Part shown: positions 1 to 10,329 of the stretch, piece by piece
How the letters are laid out: each line of letters starts with the position of its first letter
How positions within the stretch are numbered: the stretch's first letter is position 1
Source: Nitrospira sp.
GTDB lineage: Bacteria; Nitrospirota; Nitrospiria; Nitrospirales; Nitrospiraceae
Reading direction: 5' to 3'
Length of the DNA: 53,301 nt
NCBI GenBank assembly: GCA_025934915.1
Contig: JAICWG010000009.1
Span: forward strand, 1-53,301
Translations under genes and position numbers: made by a program
The notes under the pieces: model-generated
Seen by the model: only the letters and a program-made list of their open reading frames with translations
What the model was told of the DNA's origin: nothing
Databases searched by the model: none

Positions 1-126
1 CATAGGGCAAAGTCTGTCCAAAAACATGAACTCCGTCTTTCTCAACAGTCAGAACCCATGAAAATATTCAGAAAATTTCAGCCAGGCCCCTCTGAAAACC
101 AAAAAGTTACCCAAACATCGGCTTTT

Positions 127-1642
127 TCAGCAGACTGCTAGTGATGGCGAAATCACAAAGACGCTCGCCCCTCCGGCTGCGTCTGCAAGCCGTCGATTCT
201 TCTCCTGCTCCCGCTCGTTCTCGACCATTCGATCCTTCTTCTTGTCGAGATCTGTGATGCTGTCGATCGGCCATACGTCTTCGTCGTGCAACACTGTACA
301 AGTAACACCCAGTGCTCGGCAGACACCTAGAACCAGCTCGATGCCAGATTTTCCACCACAGTCCATGATGGTGATGCCTTCGGCGTCAGGATCGCACCCG
401 AGTTTATCAGCAAGGAGCAGTGCCGCAATTCGGTCTCCGTAGCCCTCTACAAGCAGGGCACGTTGAGCGAAAAGGACCTCGTTACGGCTTGTGTCGAACT
501 TCCCACCAAGCTTGAACGCAGCCCTCGCCTTATCGAGTTTGGTTTGCTGCTCTGCTGGCACGTAAGAAACTCGGCAGTGCTGCTGTGGGACTCTTCTCAC
601 GAGCCGAAGGCTCTCGAATTGGTTGACGTCCGCAAATATCGGCGAGTGCGTTGTGTAGATGATCGGCATTGGCCTTGGTCAGACATCTCGCACAGCAGCC
701 GGTAGAAATAGCGCTGAGCCTGAGGATGAAGGTACATCTCTGGTTCTTCGATGATCAGCGTTCCAAAGTCGCCTCCAATCTGTCGAAAAGCCTCGAAAAT
801 ACCTACAACGATCGCACTTTGAATCCCGAGACCAAGTTCTTCACCGGCGACAACCAGATCCGATTCGCTGTACTGCAGGCGTAATGAGCCGAACGGGTTT
901 GCAGGATCGGAAAAACCAAAACCGATGTCCACCGCACGTGACACGTCCGTCCCGAGAAAGCCCAACATTCGCTTCGCCGTATCAGCGACAGTGGCTTCGA
1001 TCTTCTTCACCTGCTCAGTACGAAGAAGATCCATCGCTTGCTCGTATGCTTTGCGAAAATCCGCCTCGGCCTTGAACTCCTTGCGAGCGGGCTGAAGCAG
1101 CCGTCCAAGCACGGATCCGCGTACATTCGGCAAGTGCTGGGCCAGGCTGCGACGGTGATCGATAAAGAGAACTCGCGCATGCTCGCGTACATCCGTACCG
1201 ACACGAAGAGGGCCGTATGGCGTCTTCAGCCCTTTGGTTGGTTGACCGGTAGCGACCGTGGGTACTTCACCCTTCTCATTCAGCGGATCGATTCCACATG
1301 AAGGTCGCCAGCGGTACCCCACTTGCCCGTCTTTTTGTATGGCTTGCAAGTCACGCGTAGTGTGCTGACGGAATGCTCCTCTGAGTGCGTATCGCGGTGG
1401 CAGTATGGCGGATTGAAGCTAACCGCGATCTCAATCCCACGTGAAGCATCGAATGTCGTGAAGTCCTGCGGGATTCGGAAGCTCCGCAGACTAGGCCACG
1501 TTTCGCCCAATACGAGCTCAATGGCTCGAAGTAAGCTAGTCTTGCCCGTACCATTTGGACCAACGAATGCTGTAATTGGCGTCAGCGGAACGTCGACGAC
1601 TTCGAGTGCCCGGAAGTTTCTGACTGTAAGCTTAGTTAGCAT
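127..1642 (-). pseudogene. Broken OLD-family ATPase/TOPRIM nuclease gene
   Basis: Three consecutive frames together encode an overcoming-lysogenization-defect (OLD) type protein, usually a phage-defence or DNA-repair ATP-dependent nuclease. The first (1280-1642) carries the Walker A loop GPNGTGKTS near residue 30. The second (597-1349) carries the ABC-type signature region and Walker B-like IIEEPEMYLHPQAQ. The third (127-669) starts with YTTHSP and continues into a TOPRIM domain with LLVEGYGDR and VLHDEDVW. Frameshifts lie near 1287 (one C appears lost, between VESI and LNEKGE) and near 664. The 3' end is also cut: after ADAAGGASVF the frame runs into unrelated sequence and stops, well short of a normal OLD C-terminus. 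The gene directly follows the broken hsdS with a 2-nt gap, so it was probably part of the same defence operon. Positions 1-126 hold no recognisable gene. Family call is firm; loss of function is inferred from the breaks. Confidence 0.8.
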
Positions 1643-1644
1643 GG

Positions 1645-2915
<1,271 letters not shown>

Positions 2916-2918
<3 letters not shown>

Positions 2919-2935
2919 TCCTAAGCTCCTTCAGG
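2916..2935 (-). repeat. 20-nt repeat at hsdS start (copy 1)
   Basis: On the minus strand this segment reads CCTGAAGGAGCTTAGGAATG and includes the hsdS ribosome site and start codon. It matches 17 of 20 bases of the hsdM 3' end (4152-4171). The two copies flank the DUF4258/YgiT/membrane-protein cassette. This could be a duplication made when the cassette entered the hsdM-hsdS junction, or a conserved coupling ribosome site. Confidence 0.55.
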
Positions 2936-3024
2936 CTTCTCCGGTATGCATGGTCAGAACATCCTTCTTGGACTGTCTTTGGCTCTTAGTAATACTTTGT
3001 TGGGTTGAAATATGTGCATTCTCA

Positions 3025-3505
3025 TCAGAACGTTAACGTTCCTTGATAGATTCGGTCCTTTCCTGAGTCATCATCCCATTCAACTTCAATATTGAACGGC
3101 GGGGCACAGGTCATTGTGATGTTTATTAAGCAGCTTGCCTCAGAATTTGGACCAACCTGCGTTGGAATATCATCGCCCTGAATGGCTGAGGCATGCTCGC
3201 TAAATCTCCTCTCCATCTAATCTGACTCGTATGTTATGCGCGATGCCCTTGCCTGAGTTCACCAGGTAGAGCCGATATGAATGCTTATTGGTCTTCCTCA
3301 GCTGAGGAAGTAGCGATGCCTGCAATTCACTTCGCTGCCTGTCGTGCTCCCGCTGCTCTTCAATTTCGAGAATCCTTCGTTGAGCAGCAATCGCTTGACG
3401 ATTTGCCTGCCAGCTCGTGTATATGGCGATCGCTGATACACCCAAGGAAAGCGCACTGATGATTACGCCTCCTACTGCTAGAGCATCACCCATACCCAAG
3501 CTCAT
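3025..3505 (-). pseudogene. Frameshifted membrane-anchored protein of unknown function
   Basis: Two overlapping frames appear to be one gene. The first (3200-3505) has one N-terminal membrane segment (about residues 9-30), a charged helix rich in Glu/Arg/Gln (QRRILEIEEQREHDRQR), and the start of a beta-rich domain (LYLVNSGKGIAHNIRVRLDG). The second (3025-3216) continues that domain: PTQVGPNSEASCLI and then IEVEWDDDSGKDRIYQGTLTF to its stop. The break falls in the purine run GGAGAGGAG around 3205-3213, a plausible slip site. Proteins of this shape, a single anchor, a short coiled coil and a small Ig-like cytoplasmic domain, are common in defence islands but have no assigned function that I can name. 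An alternative is two genuine genes overlapping by 17 nt, since an ATG opens the second frame. I favour a frameshift because the two halves make one coherent domain. Confidence 0.55.
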
Positions 3506-3594
3506 TCATCGGCGGCTTGAGATCATAATTTGTGACTTCAACTTGTTTATCTTTCTAGTACGGCGGCCTGCCTCCAAGACCTAAAGTTTGAACG

Positions 3595-3816
3595 TTATGC
3601 CGCATATTGAAGGATTTCGAGTTCGGCCTTCCGGTCTGCCTGAGCCAACATGATCTCAATACGTCCCATGACATCGTCCGCCAATACATACTCACCGCAG
3701 TGCTCACATTGGAACACCGGCATTTGCTTGATGATGACAATTCGGCTCAACCCTGTCTTAAACGGCATATCGGTCACAATTCGCTTAAGTTCTGCGCCGC
3801 ACACGTGGCATTTCAT
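3595..3816 (-). CDS. YgiT/MqsA-type zinc-finger protein (putative antitoxin)
   Basis: A 73-residue protein with two CxxC pairs (CHVCGAEL at the N-terminus and CEHCGEY near residue 40), the zinc-binding fold of the N-terminal half of MqsA/YgiT antitoxins. It lacks the C-terminal helix-turn-helix found in full-length MqsA, so it may bind its partner but not DNA. The start is the ATG at 3816, which follows a strong AAGGAGAG ribosome site. The upstream TTG/GTG options would add an unsupported tail. The start overlaps the stop of the DUF4258 gene in an ATGA, so the two are translated together. In known DUF4258/YgiT-type pairs and in mqsRA the toxin gene comes first, as here. Function as antitoxin is inferred from family and arrangement. 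Confidence 0.75.
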   Translation of the reverse strand: MKCHVCGAELKRIVTDMPFKTGLSRIVIIKQMPVFQCEHCGEYVLADDVMGRIEIMLAQADRKAELEILQYAA

Positions 3817-4154
3817 GGTTCTCTCCTTGTCTTGAAGTCGCTGCTCCATTGAGTAGGCTCAGGACGATAGGCCGTCACCACACGAACATTTTGATCCCTG
3901 CGATCGACCGCAAACAGCACGTGGAACGTTATGCTTCCGGCTCTCGCATACACGAGATAACTTGGCAAGTACTTATCCTTTGGGTACGCCTCAAGAATCT
4001 TATAGCTATCGACCGCATCAATAATCTGACCTCTGGTGATGGCTCTTTCTCCCATACGCATATTAACGTGGTAAGTCCAAAACATTCGGCGTTCGTTCAC
4101 ACAACGTTGGATGAACGCCAGCGGGTCGGGCGGAACCATGTCTTCATCCGCCAT
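3813..4154 (-). CDS. DUF4258-domain protein (putative toxin)
   Basis: A 113-residue protein whose core ([20 protein letters not shown], then [19 protein letters not shown] and VRVVTAYRP) matches the DUF4258 fold. This fold is related to the RelE/BrnT-like toxin group and often sits beside a YgiT-type zinc-finger protein. The His in YHVNMRM and the terminal VVTAYRP strand are the parts usually conserved. I place the start at the ATG at 4154, because GAAGGAAC lies 7 nt upstream; a TTG six bases earlier would be too close to that site. The start lies inside the last codons of hsdM, so expression would be coupled to the methylase. An RNase-type toxin role is an inference from the family; no catalytic residue can be assigned with confidence. 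Confidence 0.7.
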   Translation of the reverse strand: MADEDMVPPDPLAFIQRCVNERRMFWTYHVNMRMGERAITRGQIIDAVDSYKILEAYPKDKYLPSYLVYARAGSITFHVLFAVDRRDQNVRVVTAYRPEPTQWSSDFKTRREP

Positions 4155-5733
4155 ACCCAAGTTCCTTCAGGTTTGAAGCGATTGCGGCATCGAGCTTCGC
4201 GGCCTTGGCCTGCTGCTCGCGCAGCGTCGCAGTGAGCCGCTTCATCTTCTCTTCGAACGGCTCGCCGTCGTCCTCAACCTTTTCCGCACCAACGTAGCGG
4301 CCTGGCGTGAGCACGTGACCATGCTTGCGGATGTCCTCCAGAGTGGCGCGCTTGCAGAAGCCGGGCACATCGGAGTATTCACCCGCGTCCTTGCCTGCCT
4401 GCCGAAGCTCCGGCGCAGGCAGGTCGCCGCGCCAGGTGTGATAGGTGCCGGCAATCTTTGCTACATCTTCGTCGGTCAACTCACGGTGCACGCGATCGAC
4501 CATGGTGCCGAGCTTGCGCGCGTCGATGAAGAGCGCCTCACCGCGCCGGTCTCTGAACCTTCCATTCTTCTTGTTGCGGGCGATAAACCACAGGCACACC
4601 GGAATCTGTGTCGAGTAAAACAATTGGCCAGGCAGCGCTACCATGCAGTCCACGAGATCGGCCTCGATGATGGCCTTGCGGATCTCTCCTTCGCCTGACT
4701 GGTTCGACGACATCGAGCCGTTGGCGAGCACGAAGCCGGCAATCCCGGTGGGCGCTAAGTGGTGGATGAAATGTTGCACCCAGGCGTAGTTGGCGTTGCC
4801 GGTCGGCGGCACGCCATAGACCCAGCGTTTGTCATCCTTCAGCAGTTCCCCGCGCCAGTCGCTGTCGTTGAAGGGCGGATTAGCCAGCACGTAGTCGGCT
4901 TTGAGGTCTGGATGCTTGTCATTGTGAAAGGTGTCGCCGTGGGCAATCTGGGCGTCAATTCCACGGATGGCGAGGTTCATCTTGGCCAGCCGCCAGGTGG
5001 TATAGTTCGACTCCTGGCCGTAGATGGAGATGTCGCCAAGTTTCCCGCTGTGAGCTTCAATGAACTTCTCGCTGCTGACGAACATGCCACCGGATCCGCA
5101 GCAGGGATCATAGACACGGCCCTTGTATGGAGCCAGCATCTCGACAAGTACGCGGACGACTCTGGAAGGTGTGTAGAACTGCCCGCCTTTCTTGCCTTCG
5201 GAGCTGGCAAATTGAGCAAGAAAGTACTCGTAGACCCGTCCGAGAATGTCTTTCGCTCGATCTGCCGGACTGCCGAGGCCGATATCGCTGACCAAATTGA
5301 TGAGCTGACCGAGACGCTGCTTGTCGAGGCCAGGCCGGGCATAGTCTTTTGGTAACACTCCCTTGAGCGATGGGTTATCCCGCTCGATAGCGCTCATCGC
5401 ATCATCCACGATCGTGCCGATGGTTGGTTGCGGAGCATTCGCCTTGAGATGTGACCACCGCGCTTCCTTCGGCACCCAGAAGATACTCGCGGCTTTGTAT
5501 TCGTCCGGGTCTTCGGGATCGGCTCCCTGCTTCCTTTGCGCCTCAAGCTCAGCGTGTTTCGCTTCGAACGCATCTGAAATGTACTTGAGGAAAATCAAGC
5601 CGAGCGCGACATGTTTGTACTCCGCCGCGTCCATGTTGTTCCGCAGCGCATCAGCGGCAGCCCAGAGCTTCGCTTCAAGTCCAGATGACTCGCCGTTCTT
5701 AGCTTTCGCTGATTCCTTCTTCGCTTTCGGCAT
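4144..5733 (-). CDS. hsdM: Type I restriction-modification DNA methyltransferase subunit
   Basis: HsdM transfers a methyl group from S-adenosylmethionine to N6 of adenine within the target selected by HsdS. The 529-residue protein is complete. It has an N-terminal HsdM helical domain (about 20-140, with [19 protein letters not shown]), a [18 protein letters not shown] segment at 183-200, SAM-binding motif I (DPCCGSGG, 209-216) and the catalytic adenine-methylase motif NPPF (285-288). The C-terminal helical region ([22 protein letters not shown]) contacts HsdS. Length is typical. In contrast to the genes downstream, it has no stop or frameshift, so a methylase without working specificity and without a visible hsdR remains. 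It could still act with another HsdS in the genome. The 156 nt between its start and the DUF3368 remnant show no clear gene. Confidence 0.95.
   Translation of the reverse strand: MPKAKKESAKAKNGESSGLEAKLWAAADALRNNMDAAEYKHVALGLIFLKYISDAFEAKHAELEAQRKQGADPEDPDEYKAASIFWVPKEARWSHLKANAPQPTIGTIVDDAMSAIERDNPSLKGVLPKDYARPGLDKQRLGQLINLVSDIGLGSPADRAKDILGRVYEYFLAQFASSEGKKGGQFYTPSRVVRVLVEMLAPYKGRVYDPCCGSGGMFVSSEKFIEAHSGKLGDISIYGQESNYTTWRLAKMNLAIRGIDAQIAHGDTFHNDKHPDLKADYVLANPPFNDSDWRGELLKDDKRWVYGVPPTGNANYAWVQHFIHHLAPTGIAGFVLANGSMSSNQSGEGEIRKAIIEADLVDCMVALPGQLFYSTQIPVCLWFIARNKKNGRFRDRRGEALFIDARKLGTMVDRVHRELTDEDVAKIAGTYHTWRGDLPAPELRQAGKDAGEYSDVPGFCKRATLEDIRKHGHVLTPGRYVGAEKVEDDGEPFEEKMKRLTATLREQQAKAAKLDAAIASNLKELGYGG
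4152..4171 (-). repeat. 20-nt repeat at hsdM end (copy 2)
   Basis: Minus-strand CCTGAAGGAACTTGGGTATG encodes the HsdM tail (LKELG) and supplies the ribosome site and ATG of the DUF4258 gene. It is 17/20 identical to the segment in front of hsdS (2916-2935). Confidence 0.55.
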
Positions 5734-5889
5734 GTACTCTTCTCCGATTGATTGGACGGAATGCTTACAATAGGAACCCTGGATAATTGGCCGGGAAGCT
5801 TACCCGTTTCCCTCTCAGAAATCACGCACTCTCCGCCGAGGAAGCGCCGGGTGTGCCGGGAAAGTCCTAGTTGGCACTTGTCAAAGCGA

Positions 5890-6018
5890 TTACTTAGGCA
5901 GATCGGCCAGGCAAGATGCTTGATCGAACTTTTCTCGTTGTAGGGAGGTTTCCGCAGGAAGGAGATGCAGCAGACCAATTTGATGTAGGCATTGAATCGG
6001 GGATGTGTCGCACACAAC
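5890..6018 (-). pseudogene. Remnant of a DUF3368/PIN-type toxin
   Basis: Immediately after the UPF0175 stop codon a 42-codon frame reads VVCDTSPIQCLHQIGLLHLLP and then loses similarity and stops at 5890. The opening V-x-DTSP and the LLHLLP helix are the N-terminus of DUF3368 proteins, PIN-domain ribonucleases normally about 150-170 residues long and normally encoded right after a UPF0175 gene. Only the first of the PIN acidic residues (Asp in CDTSP) survives. The 3-nt-scale spacing to the upstream gene is what an intact pair would show, so this is best read as a toxin lost by deletion with the antitoxin gene left behind. Confidence 0.6.
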
Positions 6019-6019
6019 G

Positions 6020-6271
6020 TCAGGCAAGGCGCGGCTCTTTCATGAGCTGCTCCTCATTCAGACGGAATGTGTCTACGCCATACTCGGCCAGCTTGGTGAG
6101 AAACACCGTTCGAGGAACGCCGGCCAGTTGGGCGGCAGCCCCTGAAGACAATTGCCCCAACTCGAACAGCTTGACCGCTCCAGCCATGCGCAACGCTTCC
6201 CCCATCCCCTCTGGAGACAATTTCAGAGCCAGCAAGGTATCGTCGGGTATATCCAGCATAATTCGGCTCAT
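6020..6271 (-). CDS. UPF0175 family protein (orphan antitoxin-like)
   Basis: An 83-residue protein matching the UPF0175 family: ISRIMLDIPDD-type opening, LSPEGMGEALRMAGAVKLFELGQLSSG in the middle, and AAQLAGVPRTVFLTKLAEYGV, a helix-turn-helix-like stretch. UPF0175 proteins are thought to be antitoxins/regulators of DUF3368 PIN toxins, and the stub of such a toxin follows at 5890-6018. The start at 6271 follows GAGGAGGGCAGC, an acceptable ribosome site. With its toxin gone it may persist as a small DNA-binding protein. It is separated by 85 nt from mtnA, the end of the polysaccharide operon. Confidence 0.75.
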   Translation of the reverse strand: MSRIMLDIPDDTLLALKLSPEGMGEALRMAGAVKLFELGQLSSGAAAQLAGVPRTVFLTKLAEYGVDTFRLNEEQLMKEPRLA

Positions 6272-6356
6272 GCTGCCCTCCTCCTATGCAGGTAGTATAG
6301 CAAATCTGTTGGGTGCCAAGCGATTATGACGTGGGTAACTTACGGAAGAGCTCAAA

Positions 6357-7391
6357 CTATCCTGATTGAAACTGTGACGCCAGCTCACCCGGTTTGAAGA
6401 TACCACGCTCAGTGATGATACCGGTAATGAGGTCGGCCGGTGTCACGTCAAAGGCTGGATTGTAAACCGCGACATCTTTGGGTGCGACAGGATGGCTGCC
6501 GTGGATGGTTGTCACCTCTAATGGGTTTCGCTGTTCGATCGGAATATCAGCACCCGTTTTCGTTTTCAGGTCGATGGTCGAATAGGGGGCCGCAACATAG
6601 AAGGGAATATTGTGGGCTTTCGCCAAGACCGCCACGGAATAGGTACCGATCTTGTTGGCGACATCCCCGTTGGCCGCAATCCGATCAGCGCCGACGACAC
6701 AGAGATGAATCCTCCCCTGCCTCATGAGTGAACCGGCCATATTGTCCGTGATGAGCGTGACAGGTATTTGATCCTGCATAAGCTCCCATGCGGTGAGACG
6801 CGCACCTTGAAGCACAGGACGAGTTTCGTCGGCAATCACCTTGATTTTCTTACCCTGTTCCCATGCAGCGCGAATGACTCCGAGTGCCGTCCCATAACCT
6901 GCCGTGGCGAGTGAGCCGGCATTACAGTGAGTTAAAACTGTCTGTCCGTCCCCAATCAATTCCGCTCCATGGCGCCCCATGGTTTTACAGAGACTAATAT
7001 CTTCTTCAAGTATCGCTTGAGATTCTATTATAAGCGCCTGCTTGATCGCTGAGACCGGCTGAGCTTGTAAGGATTCCAGCTTCCGCCTCATTCGCTCAAT
7101 CGCCCAGAACAGGTTCACCGCAGTCGGCCTGGTCGCCGCCAGCTCATCGCAGATTTTGAAAACTGCCGGTGCAAAGGAAGAATACTCAGTCGCATTGATC
7201 GCCTGCGCGCCCAACGCCACACCCATTGCTGCCGTCACGCCGATCGCCGGCGCCCCACGAACTCTCATGGTACGGATCGCATCCGCGACAGTCTGGTAGT
7301 CCCGACAGTCGAGAAATTCCACGACTTCCGGGAGCCGGCTTTGATCCAGCAGACGAACGGCGCCGTCTTGCCATTCAACGGTGGGAACCAT
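6357..7391 (-). CDS. mtnA: S-methyl-5-thioribose-1-phosphate isomerase
   Basis: MtnA converts S-methyl-5-thioribose-1-phosphate to S-methyl-5-thioribulose-1-phosphate in the methionine salvage pathway. The 344-residue protein has the family's RGAPAIG motif (45-51), the catalytic Cys156 in [19 protein letters not shown] and the catalytic Asp236 in [19 protein letters not shown]. Length and motifs are normal. It is the last gene of the long minus-strand polysaccharide run, 40 nt after the WecA-type transferase. This position is odd because methionine salvage has no obvious link to glycan synthesis, though the operon encodes three SAM-dependent methyltransferases. The eukaryotic/bacterial eIF2B-alpha-like paralogues are the main alternative, but the Cys/Asp pair supports MtnA. 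Confidence 0.95.
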   Translation of the reverse strand: MVPTVEWQDGAVRLLDQSRLPEVVEFLDCRDYQTVADAIRTMRVRGAPAIGVTAAMGVALGAQAINATEYSSFAPAVFKICDELAATRPTAVNLFWAIERMRRKLESLQAQPVSAIKQALIIESQAILEEDISLCKTMGRHGAELIGDGQTVLTHCNAGSLATAGYGTALGVIRAAWEQGKKIKVIADETRPVLQGARLTAWELMQDQIPVTLITDNMAGSLMRQGRIHLCVVGADRIAANGDVANKIGTYSVAVLAKAHNIPFYVAAPYSTIDLKTKTGADIPIEQRNPLEVTTIHGSHPVAPKDVAVYNPAFDVTPADLITGIITERGIFKPGELASQFQSG

Positions 7392-7431
7392 GGTGAAATC
7401 TTCTAGCGGGAATAGAGCAGGAGTGCAAGCC

Positions 7432-8598
7432 CTATCTGTGGCGACCGCTGATTTCCAACAGCGTGATCATCCCAGCGATCAAGCCGGCCTGTATGAGGAG
7501 CAGCACCGCCTCCATCGTCCCGGCATGCCGGAGTGCCAATGCTGCCAACCCGAGACAGATTGTGAAGAGAAAAATCATGGCAATACTGGCCTGCCGTGAA
7601 CCAAGGGCCCGCTCCAGGCGATGATGGAGATGATCCTTTCCCACATAGTCCAACCACTCTTTCACGGATGTGACCTTTCCCGTGATGATACGCTCCACGG
7701 TAATATGGACCATATCGTAGATGAGCACTCCGAAGATCAGTAACGGATTGCTGAACGACACGATTGGGCTGGAATCAGCCCAGTTGCCCTTCACGGCCAG
7801 ACAGGCCAGCGTGAATCCAATGAACGTCGAACCGCCATCGCCCAGAAAAATGACAGCCGGCTTTGTCCCTCGAAAATTGTATGGCAAAAAGCCAAGGCCA
7901 GCTCCAATCATGGCGATAGCTAGCCAACCCAACCCTGCCTGATCGGTTCCAAACGCCACGACACCCATGAACCCTGCCATCAGCACGGCAAGGCCGGTAG
8001 CCAATCCATCCATGCCGTCGAAGAAATTGAACGCGTTCGTAATTCCAACGATCCAAAAGAGAGTCAGAACAATGTTGGCCATATCTCCGAGTGGTCCGGG
8101 CGAAAACAATGTCAAGATCTTGCCCGAAGCAATGACGATACCAGCCGCCAGCAATTGTCCGAACAGTTTTAGCGAGGCCGGCAGCTCTCGAATGTCATCG
8201 ATGACACCGATAATCAACAGAAGAGAGCCGGCTATCAGAATAGCCACCATCCAGTCAGGTATGATGGAGTTCAGCAGCAACGATCCGATGAAGCCGACAT
8301 ATAGAGCTAGGCCGCCGAGCCGCGGAGTGGGGTGGACATGGATTTTACGATCAACCGGAATATCGACAAGGTTCCATCGATGGCCGATCCGGACCATCAG
8401 CGGGGTCAAGGCTCCAGTGCCGAGAAACGCAAAGAGAAAGACATGCAGCCATCGCAGACCTTCAAGCTGAAAAATCTCTCGAACAGGGGGAATGGCCAGA
8501 GCGATGGCCCCGAGTGCTGCTCCGGATACGACCGGCGTCATCCAGCGCCACGTCGTGGCATAGAATGGAGGAGTCAGTTCCGTTTCGAGTGTCTTCAT
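7432..8598 (-). CDS. WecA/MraY-type undecaprenyl-phosphate sugar-1-phosphate transferase
   Basis: This integral membrane enzyme would start glycan assembly by moving a sugar-1-phosphate (often GlcNAc-1-P) from a UDP-sugar to undecaprenyl phosphate on the cytoplasmic face. The 388-residue protein has about ten hydrophobic segments and the family's catalytic motifs: the Asp pair at 134-135 (GVIDDIREL), NFFDGMDGL (191-199), FLGDGGS (251-257) and the terminal DHLHHRL. I start it at the ATG at 8598, which overlaps the aminotransferase stop in an ATGA; an upstream extension of 54 codons lies wholly within the aminotransferase gene. It is more WecA/TagO-like than MraY, since it is not in a cell-wall cluster. 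The exact sugar is unknown. Confidence 0.88.
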   Translation of the reverse strand: MKTLETELTPPFYATTWRWMTPVVSGAALGAIALAIPPVREIFQLEGLRWLHVFLFAFLGTGALTPLMVRIGHRWNLVDIPVDRKIHVHPTPRLGGLALYVGFIGSLLLNSIIPDWMVAILIAGSLLLIIGVIDDIRELPASLKLFGQLLAAGIVIASGKILTLFSPGPLGDMANIVLTLFWIVGITNAFNFFDGMDGLATGLAVLMAGFMGVVAFGTDQAGLGWLAIAMIGAGLGFLPYNFRGTKPAVIFLGDGGSTFIGFTLACLAVKGNWADSSPIVSFSNPLLIFGVLIYDMVHITVERIITGKVTSVKEWLDYVGKDHLHHRLERALGSRQASIAMIFLFTICLGLAALALRHAGTMEAVLLLIQAGLIAGMITLLEISGRHR

Positions 8599-9674
8599 GA
8601 CCATTCCGAACGCAGCGCCACATGCACCTGGGCCACGTCTTCGTCCGTGAGCGAGGGGAACAGCGGGATCGAGAGCGCGGTACGTTCGGCTTCTTCCGAA
8701 GCGGGAAATCCGTCCAAGTCCAGATAGCGATGGAGCGAACGGAACACCGGCTTCCGGCATTGAACCCCACGGCCTTCAAATCGTGCGATCACACTACTCA
8801 CACCGTTCACCTGGTTGTGCAGGTCCGGCATACGCACTACGAACCGATAGTACACGTGCGTACGGCCGGCCGGTACGATCGGCTGCACGAGTCCGGTACC
8901 GTCCAGTGTCACTCGGTATTCATCCGCGAGCCAGTTTCGTCGTTCGAGGAAGCATGCCATGCGGTTCAGTTGCACCAAGCCGATCGCGGCCTGAAGATCG
9001 GTCATCTTTACATTCGTCGCTCCTGGACGGAGGGACGGCGCCTCGTCGTATTCCCTCAGCATGCGCACTCGTTCCAACACACTTTCGTCGCGTGACAGCA
9101 CCATTCCTCCTTCACCGGCACAGAGCAGCTTCGTCGCGTAAAAGGAGCAAATCGTTAAAAGGCCGACTGATCCCACAACTCTACCCTGTTCCATCGCGCC
9201 CAGTGTCTGCGCACAGTCTTCAATGATCGGCACTCCCAACCGTTCAAGGACCGTCAAGTCAGCGGGAAGGCCGAACATATGGGGGATGATGATGGCCTTG
9301 GTCTTCGAGGTAAGAGCTTGTCGCGTTGCTGTCGGATCGATCGCAAAAGTCTCCAGATCAATATCGACTACTCGATGCATTGCTCCGACACGCTGAATGG
9401 CCAACCAAGGAGCCGCACAGACATAACTGGGAAGTACAACCTCATCGCCTGGTCCGATTCCCAATGCTCGAAGCGCAACTTCCAGTGCCGCCGTCCCGGA
9501 GCTTACGGCGACTCCGCCGGCCGATCCTAAATAGGCTGCCATTCCACGTTCAAATTGCTCGACCATACCTCCTTGGGCCAGCTGGCGCGATCGCAATACT
9601 TCGATCGCCGCCTGGATCTCATCAGTTTCGATAAAGGGCCTCGAGTGAGAAACCATCGTGGCAACCGTCGTCAT
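8595..9674 (-). CDS. DegT/DnrJ/EryC1/StrS family aminotransferase
   Basis: PLP-dependent sugar aminotransferases of this family convert a nucleotide keto-sugar to an amino-sugar using glutamate or glutamine. The 359-residue protein shows the family pattern: VSSGTAALEVALRALGIGPGDEV at the N-terminal half, Asp153 in IIEDCAQTLGA, and the PLP-binding Lys182 in SFYATKLLCAGEGGM. Length is typical. It overlaps the deacetylase upstream and the initiating transferase downstream by 4 nt each. Together they suggest that amino-sugar precursors are made for the same glycan. No nucleotide-sugar dehydratase or oxidoreductase is in the window, so the keto-sugar substrate must come from elsewhere. Confidence 0.9.
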   Translation of the reverse strand: MTTVATMVSHSRPFIETDEIQAAIEVLRSRQLAQGGMVEQFERGMAAYLGSAGGVAVSSGTAALEVALRALGIGPGDEVVLPSYVCAAPWLAIQRVGAMHRVVDIDLETFAIDPTATRQALTSKTKAIIIPHMFGLPADLTVLERLGVPIIEDCAQTLGAMEQGRVVGSVGLLTICSFYATKLLCAGEGGMVLSRDESVLERVRMLREYDEAPSLRPGATNVKMTDLQAAIGLVQLNRMACFLERRNWLADEYRVTLDGTGLVQPIVPAGRTHVYYRFVVRMPDLHNQVNGVSSVIARFEGRGVQCRKPVFRSLHRYLDLDGFPASEEAERTALSIPLFPSLTDEDVAQVHVALRSEWS

Positions 9675-10318
9675 ACTCCGATATTGATGAACAATCGCAA
9701 GGGCAAAAAGCCTTCCGCTGCTTTCACCCTGCCCTGGATCCCACGAAAATGCGCCGATGACTTCACGAGATCCGCGATGCTGATCCCTTCGATATTGGTT
9801 TTCTTCACCTGGGAGGCATGTGCTTCCAATGCCTGAATTTTTCGATCCAACGCTTGCTGCATATCCACAAAAACCGTTGGCGCGAAGTTCTGCGTGGTTG
9901 GTCCTTCATAAAACAGCACATTTTTGGTGTATCGCGTAGCGGTAATCGTGCTCATCGCCAAATGCCGGTGGTCTTGATGGGTATCATCATGGTAGTGAAC
10001 AAAAATAAAATGCGGCTCGATCTTCCGCACAATCTCCTCGACGGTTTGGATCAGATCTCGCCCAAGGGGAACTTCCGTGTCCTGGTAGCCTCCCCAGAAC
10101 ACTTCTTCGGCTTGAAGGAGTTTGGCTGACCGCTCTTGTTCTCTTTTACGAACCGATACATTGCCGCCCGCCCCGCCCTGTGTCATGACCATAAGAAAAA
10201 TGCGATGGCCGTTCTCCACATACTTGATCAATGTTCCACCACACCCGACTTCGATGTCGTCAGGATGGGCTCCCAGTGCAAGAATGCGCATCGGTTCATT
10301 GGCGTTGGCGCTCCTCAT
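9671..10318 (-). CDS. PIG-L/LmbE family deacetylase
   Basis: Zinc-dependent deacetylases of this family remove N-acetyl groups from sugars (GlcNAc-PI, GlcNAc-inositol, some antibiotics and polysaccharide precursors). The 215-residue protein has the zinc motif HPDD (18-21) and the second cluster HYHDDTHQDHRH (108-119), where the third metal His lies. The start at 10318 follows AGGAGG with a 7-nt spacer. It sits between the WbqC-family gene and the DegT aminotransferase, overlapping the latter by an ATGA. The substrate is unknown; within this operon a UDP- or lipid-linked N-acetyl sugar is a reasonable inference. Confidence 0.88.
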   Translation of the reverse strand: MRSANANEPMRILALGAHPDDIEVGCGGTLIKYVENGHRIFLMVMTQGGAGGNVSVRKREQERSAKLLQAEEVFWGGYQDTEVPLGRDLIQTVEEIVRKIEPHFIFVHYHDDTHQDHRHLAMSTITATRYTKNVLFYEGPTTQNFAPTVFVDMQQALDRKIQALEAHASQVKKTNIEGISIADLVKSSAHFRGIQGRVKAAEGFLPLRLFINIGV

Positions 10319-10329
10319 CCCTGATCCTC

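Noticed and set aside
1-126. Possible continuation of the OLD gene or a new gene at the left edge
   Set aside because: No frame with homology or ribosome site was found; the sequence is AT-rich with one short imperfect inverted repeat near 128-138 only.
3029-3045. Palindrome GAACGTTAACGTTC as an operator
   Set aside because: It is at the stop of the broken membrane-protein gene and is explained by its coding sequence.
4759-5355. Plus-strand open frame of 198 codons opposite hsdM
   Set aside because: Opposite the intact catalytic domain of hsdM; no start signal or recognised motif.
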